From: JAICMB01 sp963838885
Lineage (GTDB): Bacteria > Acidobacteriota > Terriglobia > Bryobacterales > Bryobacteraceae
DNA: 64,000 bases
Reading direction: 5' to 3'
Assembly (NCBI GenBank): GCA_963838885.1
Contig: CAWITB010000004.1
Coordinates: 124,001 to 188,000 of the forward strand
Made by a program: the position numbers and the translations under genes. The first letter of the stretch is position 1, and each line of letters begins with the position of its first letter. Positions 43,747 to 52,194 of this stretch are shown piece after piece. Under the pieces are notes generated by a model. It made no database searches. It was given only the letters and a program-made list of their open reading frames with translations, and had not been told where the DNA came from.

Positions 43747-44750
43747 TTGCCGGCCTCCCCCGCGACGAGCTGTTCTTCGGGGACTTCCACGGGTAGCGGC
43801 GGCGCTTCCGCCCCGGTGAGCTGCAGGAAGACCTCTTCGAGGCTCATGGCGGCGGAACGGAGCTCGTTCAAATCCCATCCAGACTCAACGACGGCGCGCG
43901 CCACATCGGCGCGGATGGAGCGTTCCTTAAGACTTTCGACCTCGAACACGGAGCGATTGCCGCGCGGCTCCTTGGGCAGCACGCGGCTGACGCCCGCGAT
44001 CTGTTCGAGACGGCGCTGCACGGCGGAGCGATCGAGATCCCCGTCGCGGGAGCCGACCTCGACCAGCACGGATTCCGCGCCGCGCGCGCGATTCTGCAGG
44101 TTCTGCACGGTGTCGGTGGCGACGAGCTTGCCGCGATCGATGATGATGACCTGCTCGCAGGTCTGCTCCACTTCCGGCAGGATATGGGTACTGAGGATAA
44201 TGGTGTGCTCGCCTGCGAGGTCCTTGATCAGATCGCGCGTTTCGTTGATCTGCTTGGGATCGAGACCGGCGGTTGGTTCGTCGAGGATGAGTACCTCGGG
44301 ATTATGAATAATGGCCTGCGCCAATCCCACGCGTTGGCGGTAGCCTTTCGAGAGCTTGCCGATGAGCTTCAGCTGGACATCGTCGATGGCGCAGCGCTTC
44401 AGCACGTATTCGACGCGGTTCTTGAGCTCCGCGCCGGAAAGGCCTTTCAGCTTGCCGACGAATGTGAGGTACTCGCGGACTTCCATTTCGGGGTAAAGCG
44501 GTGGTGTTTCGGGCAGATAGCCGATGCGCTTCTTGACCTCCATCGGTTGTTCGAGGACGTCGAAGCCGGCGACAGTCGCAGTGCCGGACGTGGGCGGCAG
44601 AAAGCACGTCAGGATGCGCATGGTAGTCGTTTTGCCAGCCCCGTTGGGTCCCAAAAAGCCGACAATTTGGCCCTTCTGGACATCGAACGAGATGTGGTCG
44701 ACGGCGATATTATGCGCGTACCTCTTGGTAAGGCCTTGGACCGTGATCAT
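43743..44750 (-). CDS. ABC transporter ATP-binding protein of the Gld-type operon
   Basis: A 335-residue ATPase. Walker A GFLGPNGAGKTTTMRIL (~35), Q-loop region IGYLPETPPLYPEM, signature LSKGYRQRVGLAQAI, Walker B VLILDEPTAGLDP and H-loop LSTHILPEVEQ are all intact. A ~95-residue C-terminal extension (ESVLVEVGSRDGDLDRSAVQRRLEQ, SLEEVFLQLTG) resembles GldA-type ATPases. First gene of a four-gene overlapping operon with permease, GldG-like and DUF4340 proteins. Confidence 0.9.
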   Translation of the reverse strand: MITVQGLTKRYAHNIAVDHISFDVQKGQIVGFLGPNGAGKTTTMRILTCFLPPTSGTATVAGFDVLEQPMEVKKRIGYLPETPPLYPEMEVREYLTFVGKLKGLSGAELKNRVEYVLKRCAIDDVQLKLIGKLSKGYRQRVGLAQAIIHNPEVLILDEPTAGLDPKQINETRDLIKDLAGEHTIILSTHILPEVEQTCEQVIIIDRGKLVATDTVQNLQNRARGAESVLVEVGSRDGDLDRSAVQRRLEQIAGVSRVLPKEPRGNRSVFEVESLKERSIRADVARAVVESGWDLNELRSAAMSLEEVFLQLTGAEAPPLPVEVPEEQLVAGEAGK

Positions 44751-44884
44751 AGTGATTTATCGAGAAGACAAGATGTACAACAAAGGAACCGCTCCATAGG
44801 TGAAACAGTTCGGAAGAAACTGAAATTTCATGGTAAGGCGCGCGGTCGTGCCCTGTCAAACTCGGGACACGGCTACAGCCGCCG

Positions 44885-45679
44885 CTACTCTCCGCCCGCA
44901 AGTCCCATGATGTGGAAGCCGGCATCCACATACAGAACATTTCCGGTCACGCCGCGTCCAAGATCGCTGGCGAGAAAAACGGCGGCATCGGCCACTTCGG
45001 CCGGATCGGTATTGCGGCGTAAGGGCGCCATCGCCGGCGCCGCTTCGAGCATCTTCGATAATCCTTTAACGGCGCGCGCGGAGGCGGTCTTGATGGGGCC
45101 GGCCGAGATCGCGTTCACGCGAATATTCGAGGGCCCAAGGTCGTTTGCGAGATAACGTACGCTCGCTTCGAGAGCCGCTTTGGCGACGCCCATGACGTTG
45201 TAGTTCTGGACCACGCGCACGGCGCCCAAATACGTGAGCGTCGTGATGGACCCGCCTCCCTGCGCCTTGGTCGCCATCAGCGGAGCGGTTGCGCGCGCGA
45301 CAGCCACCAGCGAATAAGCGCTCACGTCCTGCGCCACGGCAAAACCCGCCCGCGAGGTTTCGATGAAAGGCCGTCGCAGGTCCTCGGGATTCGCGAACGC
45401 GATGCTGTGGACTACCGCGTTCAAGACCACATTGCGGTCCCGCAGCGCGGCCGTGAGGCCGTCGATCTCGGCGTCCCGCGTCACATCGCAGGCCACTGCT
45501 TGTCGCGCTCCAAGCTCGGCGCCTAACCCCTCCACGGCGCTTTTCTGGCGCTCGCCCTGATAGGTCAGCACGATCTCCGCTCCCTCGCGCCGGAACGCCT
45601 GCGCAATCGCGTACGCAATACTCCAGCGATTGGCCACTCCGAGGATTAGGGCAGTCTTACCGCGCAGCAGTTCGGGCAT
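44885..45679 (-). CDS. fabI: Enoyl-ACP reductase FabI
   Basis: A 264-residue SDR-type enzyme. NADH-binding LILGVANRWSIAYAIAQAFRREGAEIVLTYQ is the atypical FabI glycine motif. CDVTRDAEIDGL and VVHSIAFAN follow. The active site has Tyr in LTYLGAVRVVQNYNVMGVAKAALEAS (Tyr-x6-Tyr-x-x-x-x-x-Lys pattern). The C-terminus NVLYVDAGFHIMGL is typical. It performs the last reduction of fatty acid elongation and is the triclosan target class. It is divergent from the sensor gene, with 32 bases between them. Confidence 0.92.
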   Translation of the reverse strand: MPELLRGKTALILGVANRWSIAYAIAQAFRREGAEIVLTYQGERQKSAVEGLGAELGARQAVACDVTRDAEIDGLTAALRDRNVVLNAVVHSIAFANPEDLRRPFIETSRAGFAVAQDVSAYSLVAVARATAPLMATKAQGGGSITTLTYLGAVRVVQNYNVMGVAKAALEASVRYLANDLGPSNIRVNAISAGPIKTASARAVKGLSKMLEAAPAMAPLRRNTDPAEVADAAVFLASDLGRGVTGNVLYVDAGFHIMGLAGGE

Positions 45680-45711
45680 GAGTGTTCTTCATTGTATGAT
45701 GGACCCACGGA

Positions 45712-46590
45712 ATGAAGTTACTTGCAAAATTCAATCTGGCTTTCGTAGTCGTGTTCGGTTGTGGTCTGGGAATCGCCGGGTTTCTCGCTTACAATTTCCT
45801 GCAGAACGACGCGCGGGACCAGGTGATGCGTCAGGCCTCGCTCATGATGGAGACGGCGCAATCGTCGCGCGCCTATACCAACAATCAACTGAAGCCGCTA
45901 CTCGAGCCCGAGGAGCGGCAGAAGAACGTTTTTCTGCCGCAAACGGTACCGGCCTTTGCCGCCACGGAAAGCTTTCAGTATTTGCGCAAGACGTATCCCG
46001 CCTACACATACAAAGAGGCGACGCTGAATCCCACGAACTTGCGCGACCGCGCTCTCGATTGGGAAGCGGACATCGTCAACACCTTCCGGAACCACCAGGA
46101 CCGTAAGCAAATGACCGGAGAAAGAGCGACTCCGGACGGCCCCTCGCTATTTCTCGCCAGACCCATCCGCGCCCCGCAGCCGTGTCTGGAATGCCACAGC
46201 GTTCCGGCGCGCGCGCCGCGCACGATGATTAAGGTCTACGGAACCGCCAACGGTTTTGGGTGGAAGCCGGACGAAATCGTCGGCGCGCAGATCGTATCCG
46301 TTCCCATGTCGCTGCCTATCGGCATCGCCAAGCGCGCTTTCGGGACGCTGATGCTGTATCTGGCGGGGGTAGGCTTGGGAACGCTGATCATTCTGGATAT
46401 CGCGCTGGTCTCGATCGTGATTCGTCCCGTCACGCGCCTGTCGGCGGCGGCGGATGAGATCAGCAAGGGCAATCTGGATATTCCCGCGCTTCCGGTCAAG
46501 GGCAGCGACGAAATCGCCGGGCTCGCCGGGTCCTTCAATCGCATGTATCTGAGTTTGAAGAAGGCCATCCAGTTACTGGACGAGCATTAA
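45712..46590 (+). CDS. Membrane sensor with DUF3365 haem-type domain and HAMP, no output domain
   Basis: A 292-residue protein: helix 1 at residues 6-28 (FNLAFVVVFGCGLGIAGFLAYNF), a periplasmic DUF3365-like domain (~30-200) containing QPCLECHSVP, a CxxCH c-type haem attachment site at ~160, helix 2 at ~212-238, and a HAMP linker (IRPVTRLSAAADEISKGNLD ... DEIAGLAGSFNRMYLSL). It ends after HAMP without kinase, cyclase or methyl-accepting domain. Related sensors detect redox or gas signals. Convergent with a Ser/Thr kinase gene 7 bases away. Confidence 0.85.
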   Translation: MKLLAKFNLAFVVVFGCGLGIAGFLAYNFLQNDARDQVMRQASLMMETAQSSRAYTNNQLKPLLEPEERQKNVFLPQTVPAFAATESFQYLRKTYPAYTYKEATLNPTNLRDRALDWEADIVNTFRNHQDRKQMTGERATPDGPSLFLARPIRAPQPCLECHSVPARAPRTMIKVYGTANGFGWKPDEIVGAQIVSVPMSLPIGIAKRAFGTLMLYLAGVGLGTLIILDIALVSIVIRPVTRLSAAADEISKGNLDIPALPVKGSDEIAGLAGSFNRMYLSLKKAIQLLDEH

Positions 46591-46597
46591 AGCGCGC

Positions 46598-47638
46598 TCA
46601 GCGCTTGCGGCGAGAGGCGAGAAATTTCGACCGGTCTTCTTCAACCGGAATTTCGCTGGCGAGCAATTGGTAGAGCTGCTCCACGTTTCGCGCCCGCTTC
46701 GCCAGACGGTCGACCAAAATGCGCGCCATCGGCCCGATAAAAACGGCAAAATCACGGCGGGCTTTGTCGAGGATCTCCGCTGTAATCGGCGCCGCGTCGA
46801 AGGCGCGCAGCGATGTGGTCGTGACCTCTTTGCGGGCCGGGGAAGGCTCCGGAGGCGCGTCCATCGACTCCAATGCCGTCCGGAACTCGGCGGCGCTCTG
46901 AAAGCGATGAGCCGGATCTTTTTCAAGCGATTTCATGACAATTCGCGACAATGCCGGCGGGACATCCGGTTTCAGCTCAATAGGCGGCGTGGGAACATTG
47001 TGAAGGTGGGCGACCATGATGCCGTACTCGGAATCTGCCTCGATCGGCCGCCGCCCCACGGCAATTTCATACAACATGACGCCGGTCGAGTACAGGTCGG
47101 AGCGTTTGTCCGCCGCCTCGCCTCTGATCTGCTCCGGCGACATGTATAAGAGCGACCCCAGAGCCGAGCCGGTCTTCGTGATCTGCTTGTCGCCTTTCGA
47201 AGTGGCAATCCCGAAGTCTGTCAGCTTCACTCGCCCTTCACGCGTCAGAAGGATATTGCGCGGCTTGATGTCGCGATGCGTGACGCCGTGTTCGTGGGCA
47301 TACTCGAGCGCTCCAAGAACCTGTTTAATATAATCCAGACCTTCGGCCAACTCGATCGGCCCCTCGGAAAGGCGGTCGTGGAGGGAACTCCCTTCGATGA
47401 GTTCAATGAACATCAGGAACTGATTGCCGAGGCGCTGCGCCGTATACAAGGCGGCGATATTGGGATGCGAGAGCCGCGCCTGTATTTTGATCTCGCGTAT
47501 GAACCGCTCGGCCGCCTCGGGAGTGTTGCCGAGGTCGGGCAACAGGACCTTCATGGCCTCGTCGCGGTCCGAAATTGTGTGGCGCACGCGGTAGACTGCG
47601 CCCATGCCCCCGCTGCCGATAATTCCGGCGAACGACAT
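46598..47638 (-). CDS. Ser/Thr protein kinase (Hanks type), probable N-terminal frameshift
   Basis: 346 residues from ATG 47638. Gly loop IIGSGGMGAVYRVRH, Lys in DEAMKVLLPDL, catalytic HRDIKPRNILL, DFGIATSKGD and APE-equivalent YMSPEQIRG are present. The kinase domain is followed by ~80 residues without a membrane helix. Relatives start about 15 residues earlier (IGDYVV before the Gly loop). That segment exists in another frame from ATG 47687 (MLKIQVYFDIGQRIGDYVV), and one extra base near 47629 separates them. It may still function from 47638. Confidence 0.85.
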   Translation of the reverse strand: MSFAGIIGSGGMGAVYRVRHTISDRDEAMKVLLPDLGNTPEAAERFIREIKIQARLSHPNIAALYTAQRLGNQFLMFIELIEGSSLHDRLSEGPIELAEGLDYIKQVLGALEYAHEHGVTHRDIKPRNILLTREGRVKLTDFGIATSKGDKQITKTGSALGSLLYMSPEQIRGEAADKRSDLYSTGVMLYEIAVGRRPIEADSEYGIMVAHLHNVPTPPIELKPDVPPALSRIVMKSLEKDPAHRFQSAAEFRTALESMDAPPEPSPARKEVTTTSLRAFDAAPITAEILDKARRDFAVFIGPMARILVDRLAKRARNVEQLYQLLASEIPVEEDRSKFLASRRKR

Positions 47639-47740
47639 AATCGCCGATTCTTTGTCCTATGTCAAAGTACACCTGAATTTTCAGCATAGCAGCTTGGAAT
47701 TCAAGCTCTCGCGAAAGTCGTCGATAGGCGAGAATCGGTC

Positions 47741-48601
47741 ATGCAGGAATACGACATCGCACTGAAGATTCTGCTGCGGGGATTCGCCTCACGGACGCTT
47801 CAGCGCCTGGTGGGCGCGCCGGTCGAGAAGTGGCTTGACGTGGAACTGCCCCGCATCCAGAATCCCCGCGCGGACCTCCTGGGAGAAACCTCCGGCGGAA
47901 AGCTCGTGCATATCGAGCTGCAGAGCGGCAACGATCCCAACATGCCCCTCCGAATGCTGGAATACTTCGTTGGAATGTATCGGCGGTTTGCGCGCTTTCC
48001 GCGGCAGGCCGTGCTCTATGTCGGAGAGGCGCCCCTGCGAATGGAGGCCGGCTTGGAAAGCGAAAGCTTTTCGTTCCATTACGAGCTGGTCGACATACGC
48101 GATCTGGACGGCGAGCAATTGCTGGCGAGCGATCAGGTGGGAGATAATGTAATCGCGATCCTGACGCGCTTGAGCGATCGGACCGGCGCGATCCATGAGA
48201 TCGTCGCGAAGATCTCCCGTTTGCAGCCGGAGCGGCGAGAGCAAGCGCTGGGGCCGCTGTTGGCCTTGGCGGGTTTGCGCGGGCTGGAAGCGGCGGTGGA
48301 GGAGGAGATAAAGAAAATGCCCATTGTCATCGACATTCTGGAGAATAAGGTTCTCGGCCGCGAGTATAAGCGGGGGCGCGAGGTAGGGGCCCGGGAAGGC
48401 CGGCAGGAGGGCCGGCAGGAGGGGGAGATGAAGGGCCGACAGGAGGGCGAGTTGACAATCCTCCGCACTCTTATTGAGAAGCGCTTCGGCGCAATGCCTC
48501 CTTGGGCCGAGGAGCGGCTCACGACCCGGCCCGTCGAAGAGCTCCAAAATATAGCTTTGCGTCTTTTCGACGCGAAGAATCTGGAGGAGTTGCTCAGCTA
48601 G
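47741..48601 (+). CDS. Rpn/PDDEXK-family putative nuclease with Gly-Arg-Gln-Glu repeats
   Basis: A 286-residue protein. The N-terminal PDDEXK-like part has PRADLLGETSGGKLVHIELQSGND (Asp, then Glu-x-Gln) and MLEYFVGMYRRF, the pattern of Rpn/transposase_31 relatives. Residues ~205-232 are a charged stretch with GRQEG repeated (GAREGRQEGRQEGEMKGRQEGE). The end (TLIEKRFGAMPPWAEERL) resembles a DUF4351 tail. Rpn proteins are linked to recombination and phage defence; this protein's role is not established. It is transcribed alone. Confidence 0.75.
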   Translation: MQEYDIALKILLRGFASRTLQRLVGAPVEKWLDVELPRIQNPRADLLGETSGGKLVHIELQSGNDPNMPLRMLEYFVGMYRRFARFPRQAVLYVGEAPLRMEAGLESESFSFHYELVDIRDLDGEQLLASDQVGDNVIAILTRLSDRTGAIHEIVAKISRLQPERREQALGPLLALAGLRGLEAAVEEEIKKMPIVIDILENKVLGREYKRGREVGAREGRQEGRQEGEMKGRQEGELTILRTLIEKRFGAMPPWAEERLTTRPVEELQNIALRLFDAKNLEELLS

Positions 48602-48672
48602 GAGCAGGCACGTCGCCGCGTGGCGCACACGCGCGCCGCCTTGGGAGAATCGAACTTAACCAATCTGACGCC

Positions 48673-49458
48673 TCAGAGGTCGCGATAGGAGGCCAGTTGG
48701 ACACCAGCGCAACGCAACGCCTCCCGTACCAACGTCGAGGTTAAAGCTTGGAGCTCACTGACACGGCTCTCCTTCAAGCGCGTCGGCGCGCCGCGCAACT
48801 CCTCAGTACAGTATCCCGGATGACACATGAACTCCGTGCTGCCCTCGGGAATTTGCGCGATCAGCGCCGCAAGCTCGGCGGCGTCGTACCGCCCCGTAAT
48901 ACGGAATCCCCCGAAGTGATCCGTGGTGCGGCATCCGTGCTCGGCCAGCACGCGCTGCAAGCGGTGGCGCATGAAGCCGAGTCCGCGGCTCACGGCGCGG
49001 CGCGTCCAGGGCGTTCCATTTGCTTCCATGGGGAAATCGAACGGCCGGCGCACCCAGGGAATGCGGTACTCCTCCGAAATACGCGCTACCGCGTCGAGCA
49101 CCGGCGGCAGCAGGTGCGCGTGCTTATGAGTGTCGAGATGGGTCGGCGCGATCCCGGCAGCGACGATTTTGTCGACTTGACGCCGCAGCTCGTCGTGGAC
49201 GCGAATGCGGCGCGCCGCAAGCGCCTGAAGTAGGGCGGATATCGTCGGCGGATAGGGGTCGGAGCCTACCAGGACCAAGTGACATCCGATGTCGAGCGAG
49301 GGATTTTCGTGCGCCAGGCGCACCGCGTCGGCAAACGCGGCGCCTGGGGCCATTAGCGTCGCCGCGGTAAGAATACCTTCGCGGTGCGCCGCCACAATGC
49401 CGGCGTTGACGTCGCGCGTCAAGCCGAAGTCGTCGGCGTTAACGACCAGCTTTTTCAG
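48673..49458 (-). CDS. ChbG/YdjC-family deacetylase-like protein, probable CTG start
   Basis: The first standard start (TTG, 49422) would cut off the conserved LVVNADDFGLT, which carries the metal-binding Asp pair. That segment is in frame immediately upstream, and a CTG at 49458 overlaps the mlaD stop as CTGA, the geometry of the usual ATGA coupling. Further motifs: DIGCHLVLVG, GIAPTHLDTHKHAHLLPPVL (His ligands), STEFMCHPGYC. About 262 residues. The family removes acetyl groups from chitooligosaccharides or related glycans. It is the last gene of the Mla-type operon, which suggests an envelope glycolipid link (inference). Confidence 0.75.
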   Translation of the reverse strand: MKKLVVNADDFGLTRDVNAGIVAAHREGILTAATLMAPGAAFADAVRLAHENPSLDIGCHLVLVGSDPYPPTISALLQALAARRIRVHDELRRQVDKIVAAGIAPTHLDTHKHAHLLPPVLDAVARISEEYRIPWVRRPFDFPMEANGTPWTRRAVSRGLGFMRHRLQRVLAEHGCRTTDHFGGFRITGRYDAAELAALIAQIPEGSTEFMCHPGYCTEELRGAPTRLKESRVSELQALTSTLVREALRCAGVQLASYRDL

Positions 49459-50549
49459 AAAATACTCATTTTGATGCGCAGAAATTTCTTCGGATTGGCG
49501 CGGAAATCCTTCATCAGCTCGTGCATCTCGCGGCTGGTTCCGTTGAGATTGTCGTAAAGCGATGGATTCACGAGAAGCTGTCCGATGGTCCCCTGCCCCG
49601 AGTTGATCTTATCGATGACTGAATCCACCCTGCCAATCGTTCCCGAAATTTGATTCGCGATCTTGTCGCTCTTCAGCAGTTCTCCGGCGGTGCCCTTGCC
49701 GGCGTTCAAATCCGCCAACAGGGAGTTAATTTGATCGACGCTCTTGTGAAGGTCGTCGTACAGCGCCGGATCCTTCAGGAATTTCCCGGCGGATCCCTGG
49801 CCCTGTTGAATGCCCTGCATGATCTCGTCCAGCCGCGTGAGTTCGCCTTGCACCTGGTTGTACAGCGCCGGATCGTATATCAGCCGGCCAATGGTGCCCT
49901 TGTCGGAATTCAGGGCATCGGCGAGTTGCTGCACGGACCCGACGATGCGAAGCAGATTATTGTAGAGCGTCTCGTCAACCAGCAGCTTGCCGATGCTTCC
50001 CTTTCCGTTTTCAATGGAGCCAACGATCGCATCGACGCGGTCGACGACGCCGCCAACCCGATTAACCACGCCCTGCAGTGAGGTCAGAATCGCATAGCCC
50101 TGTTGCACAACATCTTCAAACTCCGCCGTATTCAGGCTCGGCAGAGTGTCGTGATCTTGAACGTGCGTTGCGCTCTTGCCCTTCTTGATGTTGATGAATT
50201 TCGTGCCCAAAACATTCGCCGCGCTGATGGAAGTAACGGAATCGACGGGTATGTCCGCAAGTTTATCCTTGTCGACTTCCATCGAGATTTTTACGATTTT
50301 CTGGGGATCGTTGAGGCCGGACAGCCGAATGTCGCTCACTTTACCGATCGGGATGCCGTTCAAATTAACCGGCGCGCCCTTGGCCAAAGAAGCGGAGTCG
50401 TTCAAGTACGTGTAAAGCCACGCGTGCGCCGTGAAGATGCTCGTATTCCCGGTGATCAAAACGATCACCACGGCGAGAATCACCATGGCGGCGACGGCCA
50501 TGATTCCGACCCGCAATCTTGCCCAACTTATCTTTTTTTCGTCGGGCAT
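49455..50549 (-). CDS. mlaD: MCE/MlaD-family lipid-binding protein with repeated C-terminal motif
   Basis: A 364-residue protein with one N-terminal helix (LRVGIMAVAAMVILAVVIVLITG) and an MCE domain (~40-125: YTYLNDSASLAKGAPVNLNGIPIGKV). The C-terminal half has a repeat of about 38-40 residues in four to five copies built on G-x-G-(S/T)-(I/A)-G-(K/R/E)-(L/F)-(L/I) ... ALYN/D (GKGSIGKLLVDETLYNNL, DKGTIGRLIYDPALYNQV, GQGSAGKFLKDPALYDDL). This helical tail is usual in long MlaD relatives. It carries lipids between membranes with MlaE and MlaF, encoded just upstream. Confidence 0.9.
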   Translation of the reverse strand: MPDEKKISWARLRVGIMAVAAMVILAVVIVLITGNTSIFTAHAWLYTYLNDSASLAKGAPVNLNGIPIGKVSDIRLSGLNDPQKIVKISMEVDKDKLADIPVDSVTSISAANVLGTKFINIKKGKSATHVQDHDTLPSLNTAEFEDVVQQGYAILTSLQGVVNRVGGVVDRVDAIVGSIENGKGSIGKLLVDETLYNNLLRIVGSVQQLADALNSDKGTIGRLIYDPALYNQVQGELTRLDEIMQGIQQGQGSAGKFLKDPALYDDLHKSVDQINSLLADLNAGKGTAGELLKSDKIANQISGTIGRVDSVIDKINSGQGTIGQLLVNPSLYDNLNGTSREMHELMKDFRANPKKFLRIKMSIF

Positions 50550-50552
50550 AGG

Positions 50553-51386
50553 CTATCGTCTCAGCACAAATTTCGAAACGTATTCGTCGTTCGACGATTC
50601 GAGTTCGGCCTGGCTTCCCTCGAATACCAGGCGCCCTTCGTTGAGCACCATGAATTCAGTACCTGTGTCTTTTTGAAACCCGTTGCCCGACACGGCGTCG
50701 AGCCGCCCGCTTTCGCGATTGTATCGAAAATTCGCCATTAGCTGCCCGTCCTGGTAGCGGTGGGTAACGATGAGGTTGGCGGCGTTCGAGACATCGCGTT
50801 CCTTGGCAATGAGCGCCATGATGGTGTTCGCCGTGATGGGATCGAGGCCGGCGGTCGGGGAATCGTAGAGGACCAAGGGCGGCTCCGTGACCACGGCGCG
50901 CGCGATTCCGACGCGGCGCCGCATTCCGCCCGACAACTCGCTAGGGAACTTATCGAGCGTGTGCTCCAGCTCAACGAATTTGAGAGCATTCTGCACCTTA
51001 GGCATCACCTCACCGCTCGCGGCGCGGATAGAACGCTGATTGACCAGCGGATACGCGACGTTGTCCGCAACCGTCAGCGAGTCGAACAGACCGCCCTCCT
51101 GGAAGAGAATGCCGACTTTCGCCCGCAGGTTGAACAGGTCGCGTTCTTCCATGTTCGTAATGTCGTGATCGAGCAGAAATACGCGGCCGGAGTCGGGCCG
51201 CAGCAGCCCGATCGCCGTCTTCAATAGAACGGTCTTCCCGCTGCCCGCAGCGCCTAGAACAATCTTCGTCTGGCCGGGACGAACTTCAAAGGAAATACCA
51301 TCGAGCGCGGTCACGTCGTCGAAGCGAACCGACACCTCCTCGAAGCGGAGCAGGGCACGGTTGTCTAGCGCCTGTTCCGCCGCCAT
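50553..51386 (-). CDS. mlaF: MlaF-type ABC ATPase with Ser in place of the Walker B Glu
   Basis: A 277-residue ATPase. Walker A IVLGAAGSGKTVLLKTAIG, Q-loop LFQEGGLFDSLTV, signature LSGGMRRRVGIARAV and H-loop IVTHRYQD are present. The Walker B segment is LVLYDSPTAGLDP: the residue after the Asp, normally the catalytic Glu, is Ser. A C-terminal part (GTEFMVLNEGRLVFEGSQAELESS) completes it. It lies between mlaE and mlaD with 1-3 base gaps. Confidence 0.9.
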   Translation of the reverse strand: MAAEQALDNRALLRFEEVSVRFDDVTALDGISFEVRPGQTKIVLGAAGSGKTVLLKTAIGLLRPDSGRVFLLDHDITNMEERDLFNLRAKVGILFQEGGLFDSLTVADNVAYPLVNQRSIRAASGEVMPKVQNALKFVELEHTLDKFPSELSGGMRRRVGIARAVVTEPPLVLYDSPTAGLDPITANTIMALIAKERDVSNAANLIVTHRYQDGQLMANFRYNRESGRLDAVSGNGFQKDTGTEFMVLNEGRLVFEGSQAELESSNDEYVSKFVLRR

Positions 51387-51387
51387 T

Positions 51388-52146
51388 CTACTGCATGTTC
51401 ACGAAAATGCGCGTAATCAGAGACGTCACGACAAAGACCCAAACCGAAGCGACGACAACGGCCTGCGTGGTGGCGCGCCCGACTCCCTGTGTGCCGCCGC
51501 TGGTCCGCATGCCGTAAAAACAGCCCACCAGGGAAATGACGAAAGCGAAGAGAAATGGTTTGACCAAGCCTTGCGCGATGTCGTTGTAGGCGAGCGCCTG
51601 ATAGGCCGTCACCCAATACTGCGAGGGCGTAAGGTTCAGCGTGAAGTAAGAGATCAGAAATCCCCCCAGCATTCCGATCATGTCCGCGATAATCGTGAGA
51701 CACGGAAGCATGACGGCCGTCGCCAGCATACGGGGTTTCACGAGCTTCTGTACGGGATCGGTCCCGAGCGCGCGCATGGCATCGATCTGCTCGGTGACTT
51801 TCATGGAGCCAAGCTCGCTGGCAATACCGGATGCAACACGGCCCGCGACAACGATCGCCGTCAGCAGCGGTCCGAGCTCCCGTACCAGCGTGTAAGCCAC
51901 AATCTGCCCGACCTGACCGGCGGCTCCATATTGTTGTAGAGCGCGCGCCATCTGCATGGTCACGATGAGGCCGCTGGCGAAGGAGACAAGCACGACGATG
52001 GTCAGGCTGCCCACGCCGATGATATCCATCTGCACGAAGAGGTCGTCGAAGTAATGCGGAGCCTGAAAAACGCTCGTGAACGCGCGTCCCGTGAGAACGA
52101 AGAAGTCGTTAATCGAGGCGACCGGCCGCTTCATCAAATCCAGCAA
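51388..52146 (-). CDS. mlaE: MlaE-family ABC permease
   Basis: A 252-residue membrane protein with five to six helices. Family signature: LVSFASGLIVTMQMARALQQYGA, LVRELGPLLTAIVVAGRVASGIASELGSMKVTEQIDAMRALGTDPV, then PRMLATAVMLPCLTII. The last segment is GTQGVGRATTQAVVVASVWVFV. It forms the inner-membrane part of a lipid transporter that works with MlaF and MlaD. First gene of the operon; the ATG at 52146 is divergent from the P1 peptidase gene, 48 bases away. Confidence 0.92.
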   Translation of the reverse strand: MLDLMKRPVASINDFFVLTGRAFTSVFQAPHYFDDLFVQMDIIGVGSLTIVVLVSFASGLIVTMQMARALQQYGAAGQVGQIVAYTLVRELGPLLTAIVVAGRVASGIASELGSMKVTEQIDAMRALGTDPVQKLVKPRMLATAVMLPCLTIIADMIGMLGGFLISYFTLNLTPSQYWVTAYQALAYNDIAQGLVKPFLFAFVISLVGCFYGMRTSGGTQGVGRATTQAVVVASVWVFVVTSLITRIFVNMQ

Positions 52147-52194
52147 CGAACGTCTCCAGACCCGATGCTACCATGAAGGGTCGAACTGCTCAGG

